Source: Impatiens glandulifera
Taxonomy: Eukaryota > Streptophyta > Magnoliopsida > Ericales > Balsaminaceae
Direction: 5' to 3'
Length of the DNA: 64,000 nucleotides
NCBI RefSeq assembly: GCF_907164915.1
Contig: NC_061868.1
Coordinates: forward strand, 19,091,819-19,155,818
In this document: positions 19,918-33,164 of the stretch, piece after piece
Layout: each line of letters opens with the position of its first letter
How positions within the stretch are numbered: position 1 is the first letter of the stretch
Translations under genes and position numbers: made by a program
The notes under the pieces: model-generated
Told to the model about the DNA's origin: nothing
Databases searched by the model: none
The model's input: only the letters and a program-made list of their open reading frames with translations

Positions 19918-21007
19918 TCCACCAGACCTTGTCCATGCACAAACAACATAGTTAAGCCTTTTGTTTTCAGATGAAAGAGTTTGAATCTGTTCCTTGAGCA
20001 TCTCATTCTCAGATGAGATCTCTTCAATCTTCTTTTCAAGATCATTTGATTCTTCATCTTTTGACAAATTTGGTTTATTTAAATCTGATGGGGATTTAGT
20101 TTCATTGAGAGATTCTGCTAGCTTTCTGTACTCGATGACCATGTCATTTAGTGCAGCTACCAGTTGTTCCCTTGAAAACCTTTCGGAAGAGAAATCAAAT
20201 ACCTCAGTATCCTTAGTTCTTTCTTCATCTTCTCTGGCCATGAAGCAAGCCACGTCTTCTTCATCACTTTCACTAGATGAGAAGTACGAACCACGACTGC
20301 TTCCTCTGTTCATTCCGTCACCAGCCATAAGAGCCTTCAGCTCTTTTCCATCATCCTTGGCATCTTCACGCTTTGGCTTCCGGCATTCCGATGCATAATG
20401 ATCTTTAATACCACAGTTAAAACAAGTAACATTAGCTTTAGATTTTTTATTATCATTAGAATTTGAAGAGTTTGAGTTAAAGTTGCTCTTCTTCATGAAG
20501 TCGCCAAACTTCTTCACAAAGACAGACATGGCAGCGCTGCTCAGCTGCTGAGCTGCCATCTTTACGTCCAGAGCGGTTGGTGGCTATTTAGTGGTCACCA
20601 GCGCCATGGCAATGATAACGGACGTGGGTTGATCTTCTTCCATCCTATAGTTCAGCTCGAACTCATAGGCTTTCAGGTCAGCAAAGAGATTAAAGAGAGA
20701 TATTTTTAAGATCTTTGGATTCTCTCATCACCATAGTCTTTATGTCCCATTCTCTTAGAAGAGTACGTATGACCTTGATAGCAAGCTCCCGATTGCTATA
20801 TGACTTGCCTAGAATGGACAGAGAGGAGACGATCTTGCTGAATCTGGTGTCAAAATCGTTCATTGTTTCACCAGGACACATTTTGAAACTGTCGAACTAT
20901 TGAGTAGCAACCATGATATTGTTTTCCTTGGTTTGCTCGTTGCCCTTACACAGTTGAGTGAGTCTGTCCCAGACCTCTTTGGTAGTGTCACATTCGATGA
21001 TGTAGTT
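19906..21007 (-). pseudogene. gag: T1 gag, 3' part, interrupted by element B
   Basis: This is a copia gag of a different subfamily from that of A, B and C. The UBN2 region (WDIKTMVMRESKD near 20700) is followed by a CCHC knuckle CFNCGIKDHYASEC near 20410-20450 and a Ser/Glu-rich tail ending near 19906. Stops and a frameshift near 20690 break it. Its 5' part lies across element B at 34391-34647. Downstream of gag all of pol is missing, and the sequence passes directly into the U3 repeats of LTR-L. Confidence 0.85.
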
Positions 21008-22221
21008 TGTTAGGATCTAGGTCGCGGCTGGGGGACCGGGGTTAGCCGGTTAGCGCGTCTCACTCAAAGGTGGTGATTAATCCGGTTAGAGATTAAGATC
21101 GGGGTTTCAATACTACACAAACTGTCACAAACCCTTGAACTAGGTTTAGACGCGGAAGATGTTTGTTTCAGGTTGAAGCAACACACTCACGAGATAGGCA
21201 GAACCGGTTTTGGATAAGACAGGTTTTGGAAATTGCTGGGTCGGTTTTGGATCTTAGTGATTCGGTTTAGGTAATGTAGAGTCGGTCAAATCGGTGTATG
21301 TAGGTTAGTATAGATCGGTTAGAATGTAGAACCGGCAGAAAGTAAATAACAAGACAGGTTTTTATGGATGTTCGAAGATGAAACTCCTACGTCACCCCTT
21401 CCTCTCGAAACCGTGAGAAGGATATTCACTAAGGAATACAAACACAATCCGATCGAGACTTATTTCTTGCTCGATAACACCCATACAATTTTAACCGAAA
21501 TTGTAAATACACACTTCAATTTAGCACTTAAGCTTTCTAGAGATAGAACACAATTTTATCACTTGTACATTAATTGTCCATTGTGTCCCGCATTTACACC
21601 TCTTCAGCTCCTCCTTTTATAGATGAAATGTGCCAACGGTCACATTTCATTTCCTTGAATTTGATTGGTTGAGCAGAGGTTTAGTGATTCAGACCTGGCG
21701 GTCAACTTATCAAACCTGGCGGTCTAGTCTTCTAGTATGTAGGTCAAACCGGTTAGGTTTGTCTTTTACTCAATGTGGTAATTGTCGGTTAGACAGTTGT
21801 CTGTACTTGGAAGATTGCATTTCTGATTTATCCTGAAGTGGAAAGGTCTTGTAGGACGGTTTTCTGTATCCTACAGACTTTCTTCAGACTTGTATGAATA
21901 TGGCAATGTTCAGTCTGTTCCCTTGGCATCATTCTCAACAGGTACTCGAAGTATCTTTTTATGCTGGTCGGTTATGTGTTTTACCCGGATGGCTTCCGGT
22001 TATTCCTTGCCTTCTAAATGACCGACTGTCTGGTGTTTCCGGCCTTTGGTTTTGACCGATCCTGTCTTTCTTGTTCGGTCAGGATTTTGGTCGGTTTGAT
22101 GACTTGATCGGTGGAGTTTCTTAACCGGTTGAGTGATTTGACCGGTCCGGTTCTTTGTCTGTTCCTGCATAGGAAGCTTGTTTGTGTTAAGTTCTATTAA
22201 CCGGTCTAATTTTATCTAACA
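21008..22221 (-). repeat. Element B 3' LTR
   Basis: 1214 bp, TGTTAG...CTAACA, related to the LTR of C and more distantly to that of A. It contains the conserved block at 21361-21396 and is followed by a polypurine tract at 22222. Confidence 0.94.
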
Positions 22222-22413
22222 ATTTCTCCCTTTTGATTATTTTATTTAAAATTATCAAAATTATGCAAGATTGCAAATGTAGGCCGGTTCTATTTTTGAG
22301 AGTTTGTTTTGGCCGGATTTTTGGAAACTAACTTGGGAGAATTTTTCGAAAAAATTTTGAAAATTTTTTTTGAAAAGTTTTTATCTTTTATCTTATCAAT
22401 TTCTTCCTTTTTG
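22222..22413 (-). other. Element B two polypurine tracts
   Basis: Tract 1 abuts the LTR (22222-22234, minus strand AAAAGGGAGAAAT). Tract 2 lies at 22399-22413, about 177 bp further in, again followed by the same TTGATTATTTTATTTAAAAT context. The remaining sequence up to acc3 at 22563 is AT-rich without a gene. Confidence 0.8.
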
Positions 22414-22562
22414 ATTATTTTATTTAAAATCATCAAAATCATGTAAAAGTGTAAATATAGGCCGGTTTCCAAAAACAGCTTTATATATATAAGTAAAGAT
22501 AACCGCATAATACTATATATGTAGAAACTGAAAAACATAAGTAAAGATAGAAAAGAGAGCCC

Positions 22563-25213
22563 CTATTTCTTCAATTTGGACGGTAGGAATTCATCCATTA
22601 GATAATCTTCTGTTTGTCCCTTAGCCGGTTTAGCCGGCCTTGAAGAAGAACCCGTAGCTCCCGAGGTGCCCGTGTGAGAAGGGAATTGTTGACCGACTGT
22701 TCTGATTGGAACCGCATCGAAAACCCTCTGTCTTGTGAGTTGCGGCTGGAGATCCTCTTCGAAGTCATCCTCGGTTTCTAAAGCCGGGTTGAGAGGGGGG
22801 TCAACAATTGTTTCGGTGATTCTGTCCAACATCTCGGTGACTTGAGCTTTCTTTGAAGGTGTCTTCCTTTTTCGTGTCTCCGGAAACGAAGAGGAGGGAG
22901 CCGCCTGGGACTTCTTGTGAGCCTTTTCAAAATTGTGGTATGTGTCTTGTTGAGCCTTTAACCGGTTGGCCTCTTCGGCTTGTTTGGCCACCATGGTTTT
23001 TGCGAGTTCCGGATTTTTGTTCGTTAATATCCGTAAGCGTTCGTTGAAATTCGCATCAGATCGTGGTGCCTCCTTCTTTTTACGCGTCTCCTTGTCCAGC
23101 TCATCTTGCAGTTCCTTAGCCGCCTGAGCGTTTGCCTCCTCAATTGCTTTATCGGCAGCTAGCTTGGTCTTTATTAATTCAGTCACCTTCTCGGTGACCG
23201 CCTTGAGGTCGGCTTCAAGCTTGTTGTTCCTTTCTTCAAGAATTGCATTTTTCTCTTCTAGACTTGTGACCCTATCGAGTGTCGAACCGGCTTGGGTACT
23301 TGACCGCCCCAAGTCCTCATCGACCTTTGTTAGCCGTTTCCCGGTCTCTTCTTGAAACCGTTCCGTCTCGGCTACCCTCTAGCTGACCGACTCGAAGTCA
23401 TCCACCAACTTCGAAGTTGTATCCTCCAAGGCAATGGTTCTCTTAAGATGAGCGCCGTACAGTACATCGACCTCACCGTAGTTGGTTTCTACCGACGTGG
23501 TCCGCTTGCCCTCGTATACAAGATCGTCCCTTGTTTTCTCGGCCATCTTGATTGCTCGAACCACGGTCTTCTTCATTTTCTTCTTCCAGGGCTGAACCGC
23601 TTCGTTGACAAACACTTCAATGAGAGTCTTGACTCTTTCTTCTATTACGGCTGGTTCTGAATCCCCGGTTTGAACAGATGCGTGTAGGCCGGTATTAGGA
23701 GTCTCTGTCCTTTCGTCGGTTATGTTGACTGCTTGGTCCGCTGGAGGAGAAGCCGTCTCATTATCGCCTTGCATTCGACCGTCAACATTCTCATGATTCG
23801 GAGAGTGCGTTGTATGTTGTTGTACGAGCACCGCTTCAAGCCGCGCCACTTCGTCGATGAACTCTCCTTTCTTAACCGCAAGTAACTCTATCACCAAGAG
23901 TTGTAGTTTAGAATTCGGTGTTCCCGGAGTATATTTTTCTGTTAGGCGTTGAATATGTTCGGCTAGCTTTTCTAACCGAGCACGCGGTTTTACTATTGCG
24001 TGTCGATCCAAGGCTTCGCTTGAATCCTTAGCTTTTGTTAGGTTGATGACTTCCTCCTCCATCTCCATCAACCTTTCGAATTTTTGGCTAACAATGAGAT
24101 CCGGTAGCATGTTTTTGTAGAATATATCATTCCGGTGCTGGAACCACCGTAAAAATACGTCGGATACTTCCTGGGCTTGCTGGTGGATTTCCTCCATGAT
24201 TCTGCGCACGATTTTCTCAGCCATCTCCTGGGTGTTATCGGGAACGTTTTCTTCCTCAGTGCCCTCTGCACCGGTATCGGCGTTTTCAAGACTCGCTGAT
24301 TGTTCCTCGTCCATCGGTCATTTTCCTTTACCGGACTCATGTTCTTCGGTTTTCTGTGAAGCGGTTCGGTTAGAACTAGAGGCCGAATCGTCCTCATTAT
24401 GAGTTTCGGATGGCGGATCTGCGAATTCTATTGGTTTCTTGCTTCCGGATTTCTCTTTTACCGGAGCTGCCTTTTTAGAGCTTATCTTCTTTCGGCCACC
24501 TTTAGAGACCTTCCTGGTGCTCTTCCGTTCCTCAAATTGGCGAGACCTTATGATTTTGCTTGAAGGAAGAAGAACACCCGGACCGGTGTTGATGTTGTGA
24601 TGGAGCATAATTTTCCCTAGTGGGATGGCATATCCCCATGACTGGGTGGAATCCGGTATCACCATCTCCTTTAGATTGTTGAAGATCTCCTTTGCCCAGA
24701 TAATGTTGATGCCGTTTAATAAACCGGCAAGCATCTCGATTTTTTCCTTAGTGAGATTGTCAAGATTTCCCCCTCTCGCCTGGACCGACTTGGTGAATAT
24801 GTCACATAGCGGTATGTATTCCGGTCGAAGTGATGATTTCTTTCCGGAGATTTCTACAGGAACCGTGGTTGCCGAGAGAACCTGGCAAGCCGCCTCGAAG
24901 GTTTCTCGATCTAGATCCGTCAAAATATTGCGTCCATCTGTTGGTAGGTGTAAGATTTCAGCAACTGAATCTTCGGTTAGGTCGAACTGCTGACCGCCGA
25001 CTGTTGTGTTTATTGTGCTTCCGGAGAGAGATGCGGTTTTAAAGAATTCCTCAACCGCTTCTTTGTATAGAACGAAAGGACCGCCTAGAAAATATTCGAG
25101 TCCAGACTCGAAGATCCGGGATAGGATTTGCTTTGCCGGTGCCGAATCGTTTTCTCTGATTTCTTAAAGTCTACCTGGGCGATATGTTTGAACAATGCGG
25201 AATCACGACCCAT
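22563..25213 (-). pseudogene. Element B acc3, broken
   Basis: The gene opens with MGRDSALF at 25213, as in element A. A frameshift follows near 25165, and then in-frame stops at 24318-24320 and 23379-23381. The accessory domain, the acidic region, the conserved helical region (about 24230-23900), the coiled coil (about 23300-22950) and a C-terminus ending FLPSKLKK are all recognisable. The last 60 residues resemble those of C but not those of A. The TATA box is at 25325-25336. Confidence 0.85.
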
Positions 25214-25324
25214 GTTGATGATTGAACCGAGATAGAAAGAGAACCGTTTTGAGAGAGTTTGAGAAAGTTGATAGCTAGAGAGAGAAAGTCGAATCGCGTA
25301 AGAATGAAATAAAATGACTAAGGA

Positions 25325-25336
25325 CCCTATTTATAG
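25325..25336 (-). promoter_or_regulatory. Internal TATA box for acc3 of element B
   Basis: CTATAAATAGGG on the minus strand lies 112 bp upstream of the ATG at 25213. A perfect E2F-like TTTCCCGC lies upstream at 25482-25489. The 25214-25783 interval has no other gene. Confidence 0.72.
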
Positions 25337-25783
25337 GTGCGGTTTGGAATTCCAACCGTCGCGAACTGTCCCATCACCTTTAGGAAGGAATTTTCCCTCC
25401 AAGTGTATTGGGCGGCAAACCAAGGGCGGCAAACCATGGGCGAGAAAAGTTCGACGGGAAATCAAAGCGGGAGGCTTTTGGGCGGGAAATTTCCCTCCAA
25501 AAATTTGAGTAATCTTTTGGTTCTGAAGAAGCGGTTTTTTTGAAACCGTTTATGAAGTGATGTAATTTATGAACTGCGAAGATGCGGTGTTCGACTTTAA
25601 CCAGAATTTTTGATGAAGACAGTGATTTATTGATATTAACCGGTTAGTTAGATGAATGTTCAGATTTTACAACTTTTGACCCGGTTATCAAACTGAAATA
25701 GATATTCATTGAAAGGGTACAAGATAGAAACCGATACAGGAATCGGTTAAAAATAAGAATACATAAGAAATGAAAAATACAAC

Positions 25784-26485
25784 TTATGTAATAACAACCC
25801 TAGAGAGCTTTTCTTCCACTCCATCCATATCGAGAATGTTCGAGGGGGATACCGGTGTACCCGGTCCAAATTCTGGACGGTATTTGAGAATGAGCCGGCT
25901 AATATGAGTAGCATATTCGAGACCTTTCTTGGTCAGCACCATAGTCATTAAATTTTGGAAAATGACCGATGACCAATTTATATGTGTATTGCTAATGATA
26001 TAGGTCATTGTGTCAAATATTTTCTTAGAGTAGCGCTGGTTTGGTGATTGACATATGATAGATCGGTTAACAATCTCATGGAGGAGTTGGATGTGGTGAG
26101 CAAGGCGGGTTTTTAACCCGTAGTTCTCCACCGGTACATCGGTTCCGGAGAACATTTCCGAGTAGTCGGTTGCGTCGCTTCCCACTCGTGTTGGAAAGTC
26201 GGAAAACCCTTCTGTTGGTAGGTTGAACATTTGAGCAAACTCGGCTTCATCTAGACAGAGAGTGTGATCCCTTACTATGGAAACAATGTAGTTTCCTCTT
26301 ATGCAAGCACTTCTGAAGAAGGTCTTGACATTCTCAAGGAGTATGGGACCGGATTCTTCTAGGAAGGTACGAAGACCATTGTCGATGAGAGATTCAAGCA
26401 TGATTTCCTTGGTTTCTAGATCCCAGTATTCCATACAGGAATCAAAATTGATGCTCAGGAAGTTTCCCAGAGTTCGACTCGGCAT
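25784..26485 (-). CDS. Element B acc2, 233 residues
   Basis: This open copy of the middle accessory gene is the same length as in A and C. It keeps the NFDSC-type start, LP at the centre (NLPTEGFSDFP), NWSSV and FGPGTP. That it is open although gag, pol, acc1 and acc3 of the same element are broken may be chance or selection; a codon-rate comparison would tell. The TATA box is at 26573-26581. Confidence 0.82.
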   Translation of the reverse strand: MPSRTLGNFLSINFDSCMEYWDLETKEIMLESLIDNGLRTFLEESGPILLENVKTFFRSACIRGNYIVSIVRDHTLCLDEAEFAQMFNLPTEGFSDFPTRVGSDATDYSEMFSGTDVPVENYGLKTRLAHHIQLLHEIVNRSIICQSPNQRYSKKIFDTMTYIISNTHINWSSVIFQNLMTMVLTKKGLEYATHISRLILKYRPEFGPGTPVSPSNILDMDGVEEKLSRVVIT

Positions 26486-26572
26486 GATTCAAACTTTGCT
26501 AGAAGAGAGAGAGTTCAAGAGATTTGGTGTTTGAGATGTGTTAAGTTGATTAGGGGGAGGCTCCTTATATAG

Positions 26573-26581
26573 ATCCGGTTT
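26573..26581 (-). promoter_or_regulatory. Internal TATA box for acc2 of element B
   Basis: TATATAAGG on the minus strand, about 90 bp upstream of the ATG, with ATTTTCCCTCCAAAACC just upstream and a CTCTCTCTCT leader. The rest of 26486-26930 is non-coding. Confidence 0.75.
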
Positions 26582-26930
26582 TGGAGGGAAAATGTTAGCA
26601 TTTAATATTGAATATCAGTTTTGTCTTATTAAGGAAGAGAATATTTATGTTTCCAAAACGTATTGGGTAGATGTTACTTTTTGACCGATTACGGAGCTCG
26701 AGGTAAGAATTTAGTTGAAAAGAAACCAAGTTAGTTGGATAGTAATTGCTCACTTAGTTGGGAGTTACTTCATTAATTGAGCGTTACTTTTCATTAATGA
26801 CGGATGTTATAAGAAAAGTAACCTATTGAAACCGACAATAACATAAGCCTAGCCGAAATAAGCATAAGATAGTTGAACAAAGATACAACCGGTTCGTGCA
26901 GCAAAATGACCGGTTGTAAGAAGGAGTGAC

Positions 26931-27691
26931 TTAATATCCGCTGGAATTGGTGTGACTGTTGGAGTGGATTTGGTGGTTCCTCCTCTTCCAAGCCTTTTCA
27001 AACCGCTCATAAAATGAGTCGGTGACTTCCTTGGTGAGTACCTGGGCTTGGTTCAACCCTTCTCCAGGACAGGGTGGCACTCCAAGCTCCAGAAGTAGAC
27101 AACTTAGTTGAGGAACGAGACCGATTGTTCGAACGCTAATCATCCAGATTAGAACGCCGAACAGTACCCGTGACCAATTAACCGGCGTGCCTGTGGTTAT
27201 GGCGGCCATCATGTTAAAAGCAGCGGTACAATAAGTGTTGGTCACATCCTTTCCCAGGATGCCTCGACCGATCACATCGTTGAGAAGCTGATACTCAGCT
27301 CTCAACTGTGATTTGGCTCCGTGGTCATCAACTGGTTGACTGGACCGAGCAAAGGTTAAGGATATTCGGCATTTAGTTCAGCCGGAACATTAAGATCGGT
27401 CAACCCCTGCTTCGGTAGGTCGAAGCATCTTGCAAAGTCACTTTCGGTGAAGTCGAACACAATCCCTCCCACTTTTGACTGAATATGAGTGTCAAAATGA
27501 GGAGTTCTTCGAAAGACCCTAGCATTGTAAAAGAATTCCATGACTGATTCAGGGTAGATGACATGTTTGTCATCGAGAAAGTGCTGGAGCCCGGTGTCTT
27601 CAAGTGACTTGATCATCTTGAAGACATCGTAGTGTTCAGTACTTAGAGCGGATTTGAAGTCCACTTGAAGGATGTTTGGAAACTGAGACAT
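26931..27691 (-). pseudogene. Element B acc1, one frameshift
   Basis: It starts MSQFPNILQVDF as in element A. The reading frame is lost near 27356 and regained by 27305, and the C-terminal half is then intact. The domain landmarks TGL, LPKQG, NWSRV and CPGEG are all present. Confidence 0.85.
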
Positions 27692-27750
27692 TTTGTCTTA
27701 GTAAGAGAATGAGTTATATCTTGTGATTGTTTTGTTTAAGGTTTGCTTAA

Positions 27751-27758
27751 CTTATATA
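27751..27758 (-). promoter_or_regulatory. Internal TATA box for acc1 of element B
   Basis: TATATAAG on the minus strand lies about 65 bp upstream of the acc1 ATG. The interval 27692-28203 between acc1 and pol holds no other gene. Confidence 0.7.
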
Positions 27759-28203
27759 CTAGTGGAGGGAAGATCCTATTATCCAGTCTATCACAGGTAA
27801 TAATGTCTATTAACCATAGGATAAAGTATTTTGCATGAAATAAGTATATCTACAGTCTAGGATGTTGGTCATAGCCCTGGACCATGAAAGATATCAAATC
27901 TTCACGTCTTTTGAGGTGTGACCATTTTACTTTGAAAATGAAAGATTTCAGAACAGATAAGTTTAAACACAAGTAATTATTCCTCTTTTGTTCGAAGATC
28001 AAATAATCTGAAATAAACTATTTCCGAACCAGTCAGCTATCAGTTGTTCGTCCCGATGCGGTTATTTGGTGTATGTACTAAGTAACCGGTCGGTTTACTC
28101 TGACTGATAGACCAGGCGGTTCTTCCATAGATATCTTTGGAGATTTGAAATCTGACAATTTAGGAGGAACTACCGGTTTTGTCTATTCGAACCGATTTCC
28201 CTT

Positions 28204-31200
28204 TTAAGCATTCTTAGGAATAATTTGATTCATATCGGTTAAACCGAGTGTGAGTCTGAATTGAGAAAACTTAGCTTCCTGTAGGGGCTTTGTGAAGATA
28301 TCGGCTACTTGTTGATCAGTCGACACGTATTCCAGCAGGATATGCTTCAACATGACATGTTCCCGAATGAAGTGATGCCTTATGTCAATATGCTTGGTTC
28401 TAGAGTGTAGAACCGGGTTGTAGGTGATCAGTATGGCACTTGTGTTATCACAGAAGATTGGAGACTCTTCGGCTATGATACCGAAATCCTTCAGTTGTTG
28501 TTGAATCCAAAGAAGTTGTGAACAGTAGCTTCCGGCCGCCAGATATTCAGCTTTTGTGGTTGATGTGGCAACTGATGTCTGTTTCTTGTTGTGCCATGAA
28601 ACAAGCCGATCACCTAGGAATTGGCATGTTCCGCTGGTGCTTTTTCTATCAACCTTGCAACCTGCATAGTCTGCATCTGAGTAACTTGTTAGGTTAAAAG
28701 ACGAATCCTTTGGATACCACAAGACGACGTCAGGAGTTCCCTTTAGATACTTCAAGATTCGCTATGCGGCTGTGTAGTGAGACTGTTTTGGGTTGGCCTG
28801 GAATCTTCCACACACACCGACCGCAAATAGGATATCCGGTCTACTTGCTGTCAGGTATAGAAGAGAGCCGATGATGCCTCGGTAAGCGGTCAGGTCTACC
28901 ACTTGACCCTCGTCATCTTTGTCCAATTTGACCGATGAACTCATTGGAGTAGCGGCTGAGGAGCATGTGTCCATCCCAAATTTCTTTAACAGTTCCTTAG
29001 TGTATTTGGGTTGGCTAATGAAAGTTCCTTCTTCGAGTTACTTAACCTGAAGACCTAGGAAGAAACTTAATTCTCCCATCATACTCATTTCAAATTTGTT
29101 AGTCATCAGGGTTGAGAATTTATAACATAACTTAGGATCGGTTGAACCGAAGATAATATCGTCAACATAAATTTGAACAAGTAGTATATGTTCCTTTTTC
29201 TCAAACTTAAAAAGTGTTTTATCCACCGAACCGATGGTGAAGTCATGTTTTAATAAAAATGCGGTTAGTGTGTCATACCAGGCTATAGGAGCTTGCTTTA
29301 GACCGTATAAAGCTTGGTTTAACCGGTATACATGGTTGGGTAGTTCAGCATTTTTGAAACCGGGTGGTTGTTCAATATATACCTCTTCACGTAGGTCACC
29401 ATTCAAAAATTCACTTTTAACATCGATTTGGAAAACCTTAAAATTCTTGAATGCAGCAAAAGCTAAAAAAATCCTAATAGCTTCAATCCTAGCTACCGGG
29501 GCAAATGATTCTTCAAAATCAATGCCTTCTTCCTGTTTGTATCCTTGTGCCACTAATCTGGCTTTGTTCCTCGTGACCAAACCGTCTTCATTGAGTTTAT
29601 TTCTAAATACCCATCTTGTTCTATGACCGGTTGATCTTTCGGTTTAAGGACTAGGTGCCAGACTTTGTTACTCTCAAACTGGTTTAACTCTTCTTGCATT
29701 CCCAAGATCCAATCCGGATCTGACAATGCTTCATCCACTCTTTTCGGCTCAATCTGGGATATAAAAGCGGAATTAAAGTATTCCTCCAGGATTTGTTGCC
29801 TAGTTCGAACAAGTTCTGAAGGATCACCTATGATTAGCTTAGGAGGATGCTTGGTGTTTCTTTTGAGGTTCGGTTCAAGGATGTCTACCCAAATCACCGT
29901 TTACTTGATCAAGGCTAGACATATCAGTAGGCTGAACAACATTGTCGAACCGACCGATTTCCTCGGTTTAGACCAAAGTGTCAGCTTCCTATCGTGGGAC
30001 AGCTTGATCCGGTTGGGTTTCATCATTACCCACTTGGTCATGGACAAACCGCCTGAAAACCGGAATTTCATCTTCACTATCAGAATGGATGTTATTATTT
30101 TCCAATCTGTTGTGTAGATCAAAGCATGATATAGTGTTGCTTTCAACCGATTCATCGAAAACAACATGAAGTGATTCCTCCACGGTTAAGGTTCTATTGT
30201 TATACACTCTATATGCTTTACTCACTGCTGAGTAGCCTAACATGATCCCAGTATCGGATTTTGCATCGAAAACAGATAGATAGGTTTTACCATTTATGTG
30301 AATATAACATTTACAACCGAAAATCTTAAGATACTTGAGGTTGGGAACTCTATCAAAATAAACCTCATAAGGTGTTTTGTTGTGAAACTTGTTAATCAGA
30401 GACCGGTTTTGTGTATAACATGCGGTATTGATAGCTTCAACCCAAAATTTTTGAGCAATACCCGAATCGGCTATCATGGACCGTGCGGCTTCCTTGAGAG
30501 TTCGGTTTCTTCTCTCGGCCAGGGCGTTCTGTTGAGGAGTCCTAGCACTAGACAGCTCGTGTCTAATACCTGATTCATCAAGAAATGCATTTAGAGTGCT
30601 ATTTGTAAATTCGGTTCCTCTATCACTTCTAATACTATTGATGCGTGTTGATTTTTCATTTTGCAAACTTTTAAGCAGTGTGATCAAGTTTGATGCGGTG
30701 TCACGTTTAGATGGTAAGAATATTACCCATGTATATCTAGAGTAATCATCAACAACTATCATAATGTAAAGCATACCTCCTAAGCTGATGACCTGAATCG
30801 GTCCAAATAAATCCATGTGAAGGAGATCTAAGCATCGGTTAGATTGAATGTGTGCTTTACTCTTAAAGGTTGACCTAGTTTGTTTACCCATTTGACATGC
30901 TGAGCAAACCTTATCCTTATTAAACACTATGTCAGGAATTTCTTCGACTAACTTTTTACCGCGAATATAGTTTAAGGTTTTCATGTTTAAGTGGTTTAGT
31001 CTTTTATGCCACAACCAGGTTTGATCGGTTTTAGCTATCATGCAAACAGGATATTCTACTTTAGTTTTCCAGTCTACTTTGTAAATATTTCCTAGCCTAT
31101 TTCCGGTTAGTAGTATGGTACCTTGAGAATTCTTAACTAAGCATGCATGTTTAAGAAATTCTACAGTGTATCCAGCATCACACATTTGACTAATGCTTAA

Positions 31201-31479
31201 CAGATTAAAACGTAGGTTTTCAACTAAGAGTACATTATCAATTGTTAAGTTACCATGGACAATCTTACCCTTGCCCACAATTCTACCTTTTAAGTTGTCA
31301 CCGAAGGTGATTAATGCACCGGTTTCTATTCTGATGTTGGTTAGCAGGTTGTTGTTCCCGGTCATATGCCTGGAGCAACCACTATCCAAGTACCATTCAG
31401 AGTTTCCTAGCCGTTTCTTTATATCCTGCAAAATGTACATATTTACAACTATTTGGTACCCACATTTACTTGGGTCCAC
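28204..31479 (-). pseudogene. pol: Element B pol
   Basis: Protease (DSGCSRHMTG), the GAG-pre-integrase HHCC domain and the integrase with its DDE residues form one open stretch from 31479 to 29989. The linker and RT then suffer a disrupted segment near 29900-29990, a frameshift near 29600 and in-frame stops at 29038-29040 and 28762-28764. RT ([16 protein letters not shown]) and RNase H remain readable down to 28204. An Ala-to-Glu change in the usual KSAFLNG motif is another sign of decay. Confidence 0.93.
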
Positions 31480-33139
31480 AAACGATTAGTCCCTTGGGTA
31501 TCCAGACCTTGATCAACCGGACAGCCTTCTTGGTCAATGTCTTAACTAGGTTGAACCGGTTGGCTTTCCTTTTCTCTGGGTGAAGCCATTTCTCAGAATC
31601 GGTTGGACCCACATAGATTAGTTTGTCTTTCGGATATGAGGCACTTAATTCCTCTTCTACGGTTAAGGAACTTTTGACAAAACTTACAAATGGAAGATTA
31701 TCCTTTGTGAGCTTCATGATGTCGAAGTGTTTCCGGTTTTTGGATCTATTGTTCTTGTATCCTAGACCAAACATGCAAGTAGGGTGTCTTTTATAACTAC
31801 ACATTTTGCTTACCATTTCACTAGATCTCTTCCATGTAGCCATTCTATACTAGAGTTGGACATTTTCTTCCTCGATCAATTCTTGAACTGTCTCCTCGAG
31901 CTGTTCGGTCTCAGAGGATAGTTCAGGCGCTGCCTCCGTTTCTAAGGTAGGGGTTTCATCAGGTTGTATGATCTTTGGTTCGGTCAGGGTGGGTACTATA
32001 AGGTCGGCTCTAAAGTTAGGTTGCTTAGGTAATAGAGTTAGTAGGTTCTTATACTCTACTACCATATCATTCAAAACATTATATAACTCATCTTTAGTAA
32101 ATTCTTCACAAGGAGAGTCAAATACTTGTTCCTCATTTGCCATGAGACATGTGATTTCATCATCACTATCACTGTGAGCCCATAAACTTCCTCCATCATC
32201 GGCAATCAGTGCTTTCTGAACTTCACTTCTTTCACCGATTTGTTGATAGTTGTTTCGGTTATTCTGATTATCCAGTTTCCGGTCATCCCTCCTCGATTTT
32301 CTGCATTCCCACTTGAAATGTCCCAAACAGTTGCAGTTATAACATCTTACATTAGATTTATCACCATAGTTGTAGTTGTTTGTTGGTTGACTTCTTTTCA
32401 TGAACCTCCCAAATTTCTGTGCAAGCATTGCCATGGCATCCTCGGCGAACTGTTCAGCGCTTCTGATCGGTGCAGGTGCAACAGGTTCTGTGGATGTGAT
32501 TAGTGCTCTGGTTGAGGTTGAGGCTGAAACCTCTTCTTCAATCCTAGACCTCATTTCAAACTCATATGCTTTAAGATCTTCAAATACATCATGTAGTTTC
32601 ATCTTGCTTAGGCAGTTTGATTCCCTCATCACCATTGTTTTTATATCCCATGCACTTGGAAGAGATCTTAACGCTTTCATGATAACTTCCTTGTTGTCAT
32701 ACCTCTTGCCTAGAGTTGTCAGTTCGTCTATCACACCTGTGAACCGGTCACTGTATTCTCTTATTGTTTCTCCCGGTCTCATCTTGATGTTTTCAAACTT
32801 CTGAGTAGCCACCATTATCTTGTTTTCCTTTGTTCTTTCATTTCCCTCATGAATTTGAATCACCGTTTCCCATGTTTCCTTTGCAGTTTTGCAATCTCTG
32901 ATCTTGCAATACGTGTTTCTGTCCACACCGTTAGAGATGCGGTTTCTGGAATGGTTATCCAGATTGTTTCTTCTCCTATCTTCAGCTGTCCAATCCTTCC
33001 TGTACTTGTCAATGATTATCGGTCCTTCGGCTATGATGAACTGCATTTCGTCATCCATAGTGATTAAGTGCAGGTGCATTCGTGCCTTCCAGTTGGAAAA
33101 GTCATCACCTTCTAGCATTGGGGGCCTATCGAACGACAT
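31466..33139 (-). pseudogene. gag: Element B gag, one in-frame stop
   Basis: 557 codons from ATG 33139 to the stop at 31466, interrupted once by TAG at 31850-31852. The UBN2 domain, the CCHC knuckle CYNCNCLGHFKWEC and the VWIPKGLIVCGPK end are kept. The Pro/Ala linker is shorter than in A. Confidence 0.94.
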
Positions 33140-33164
33140 GCTTGCTTGAGTATTGAAACTACCT

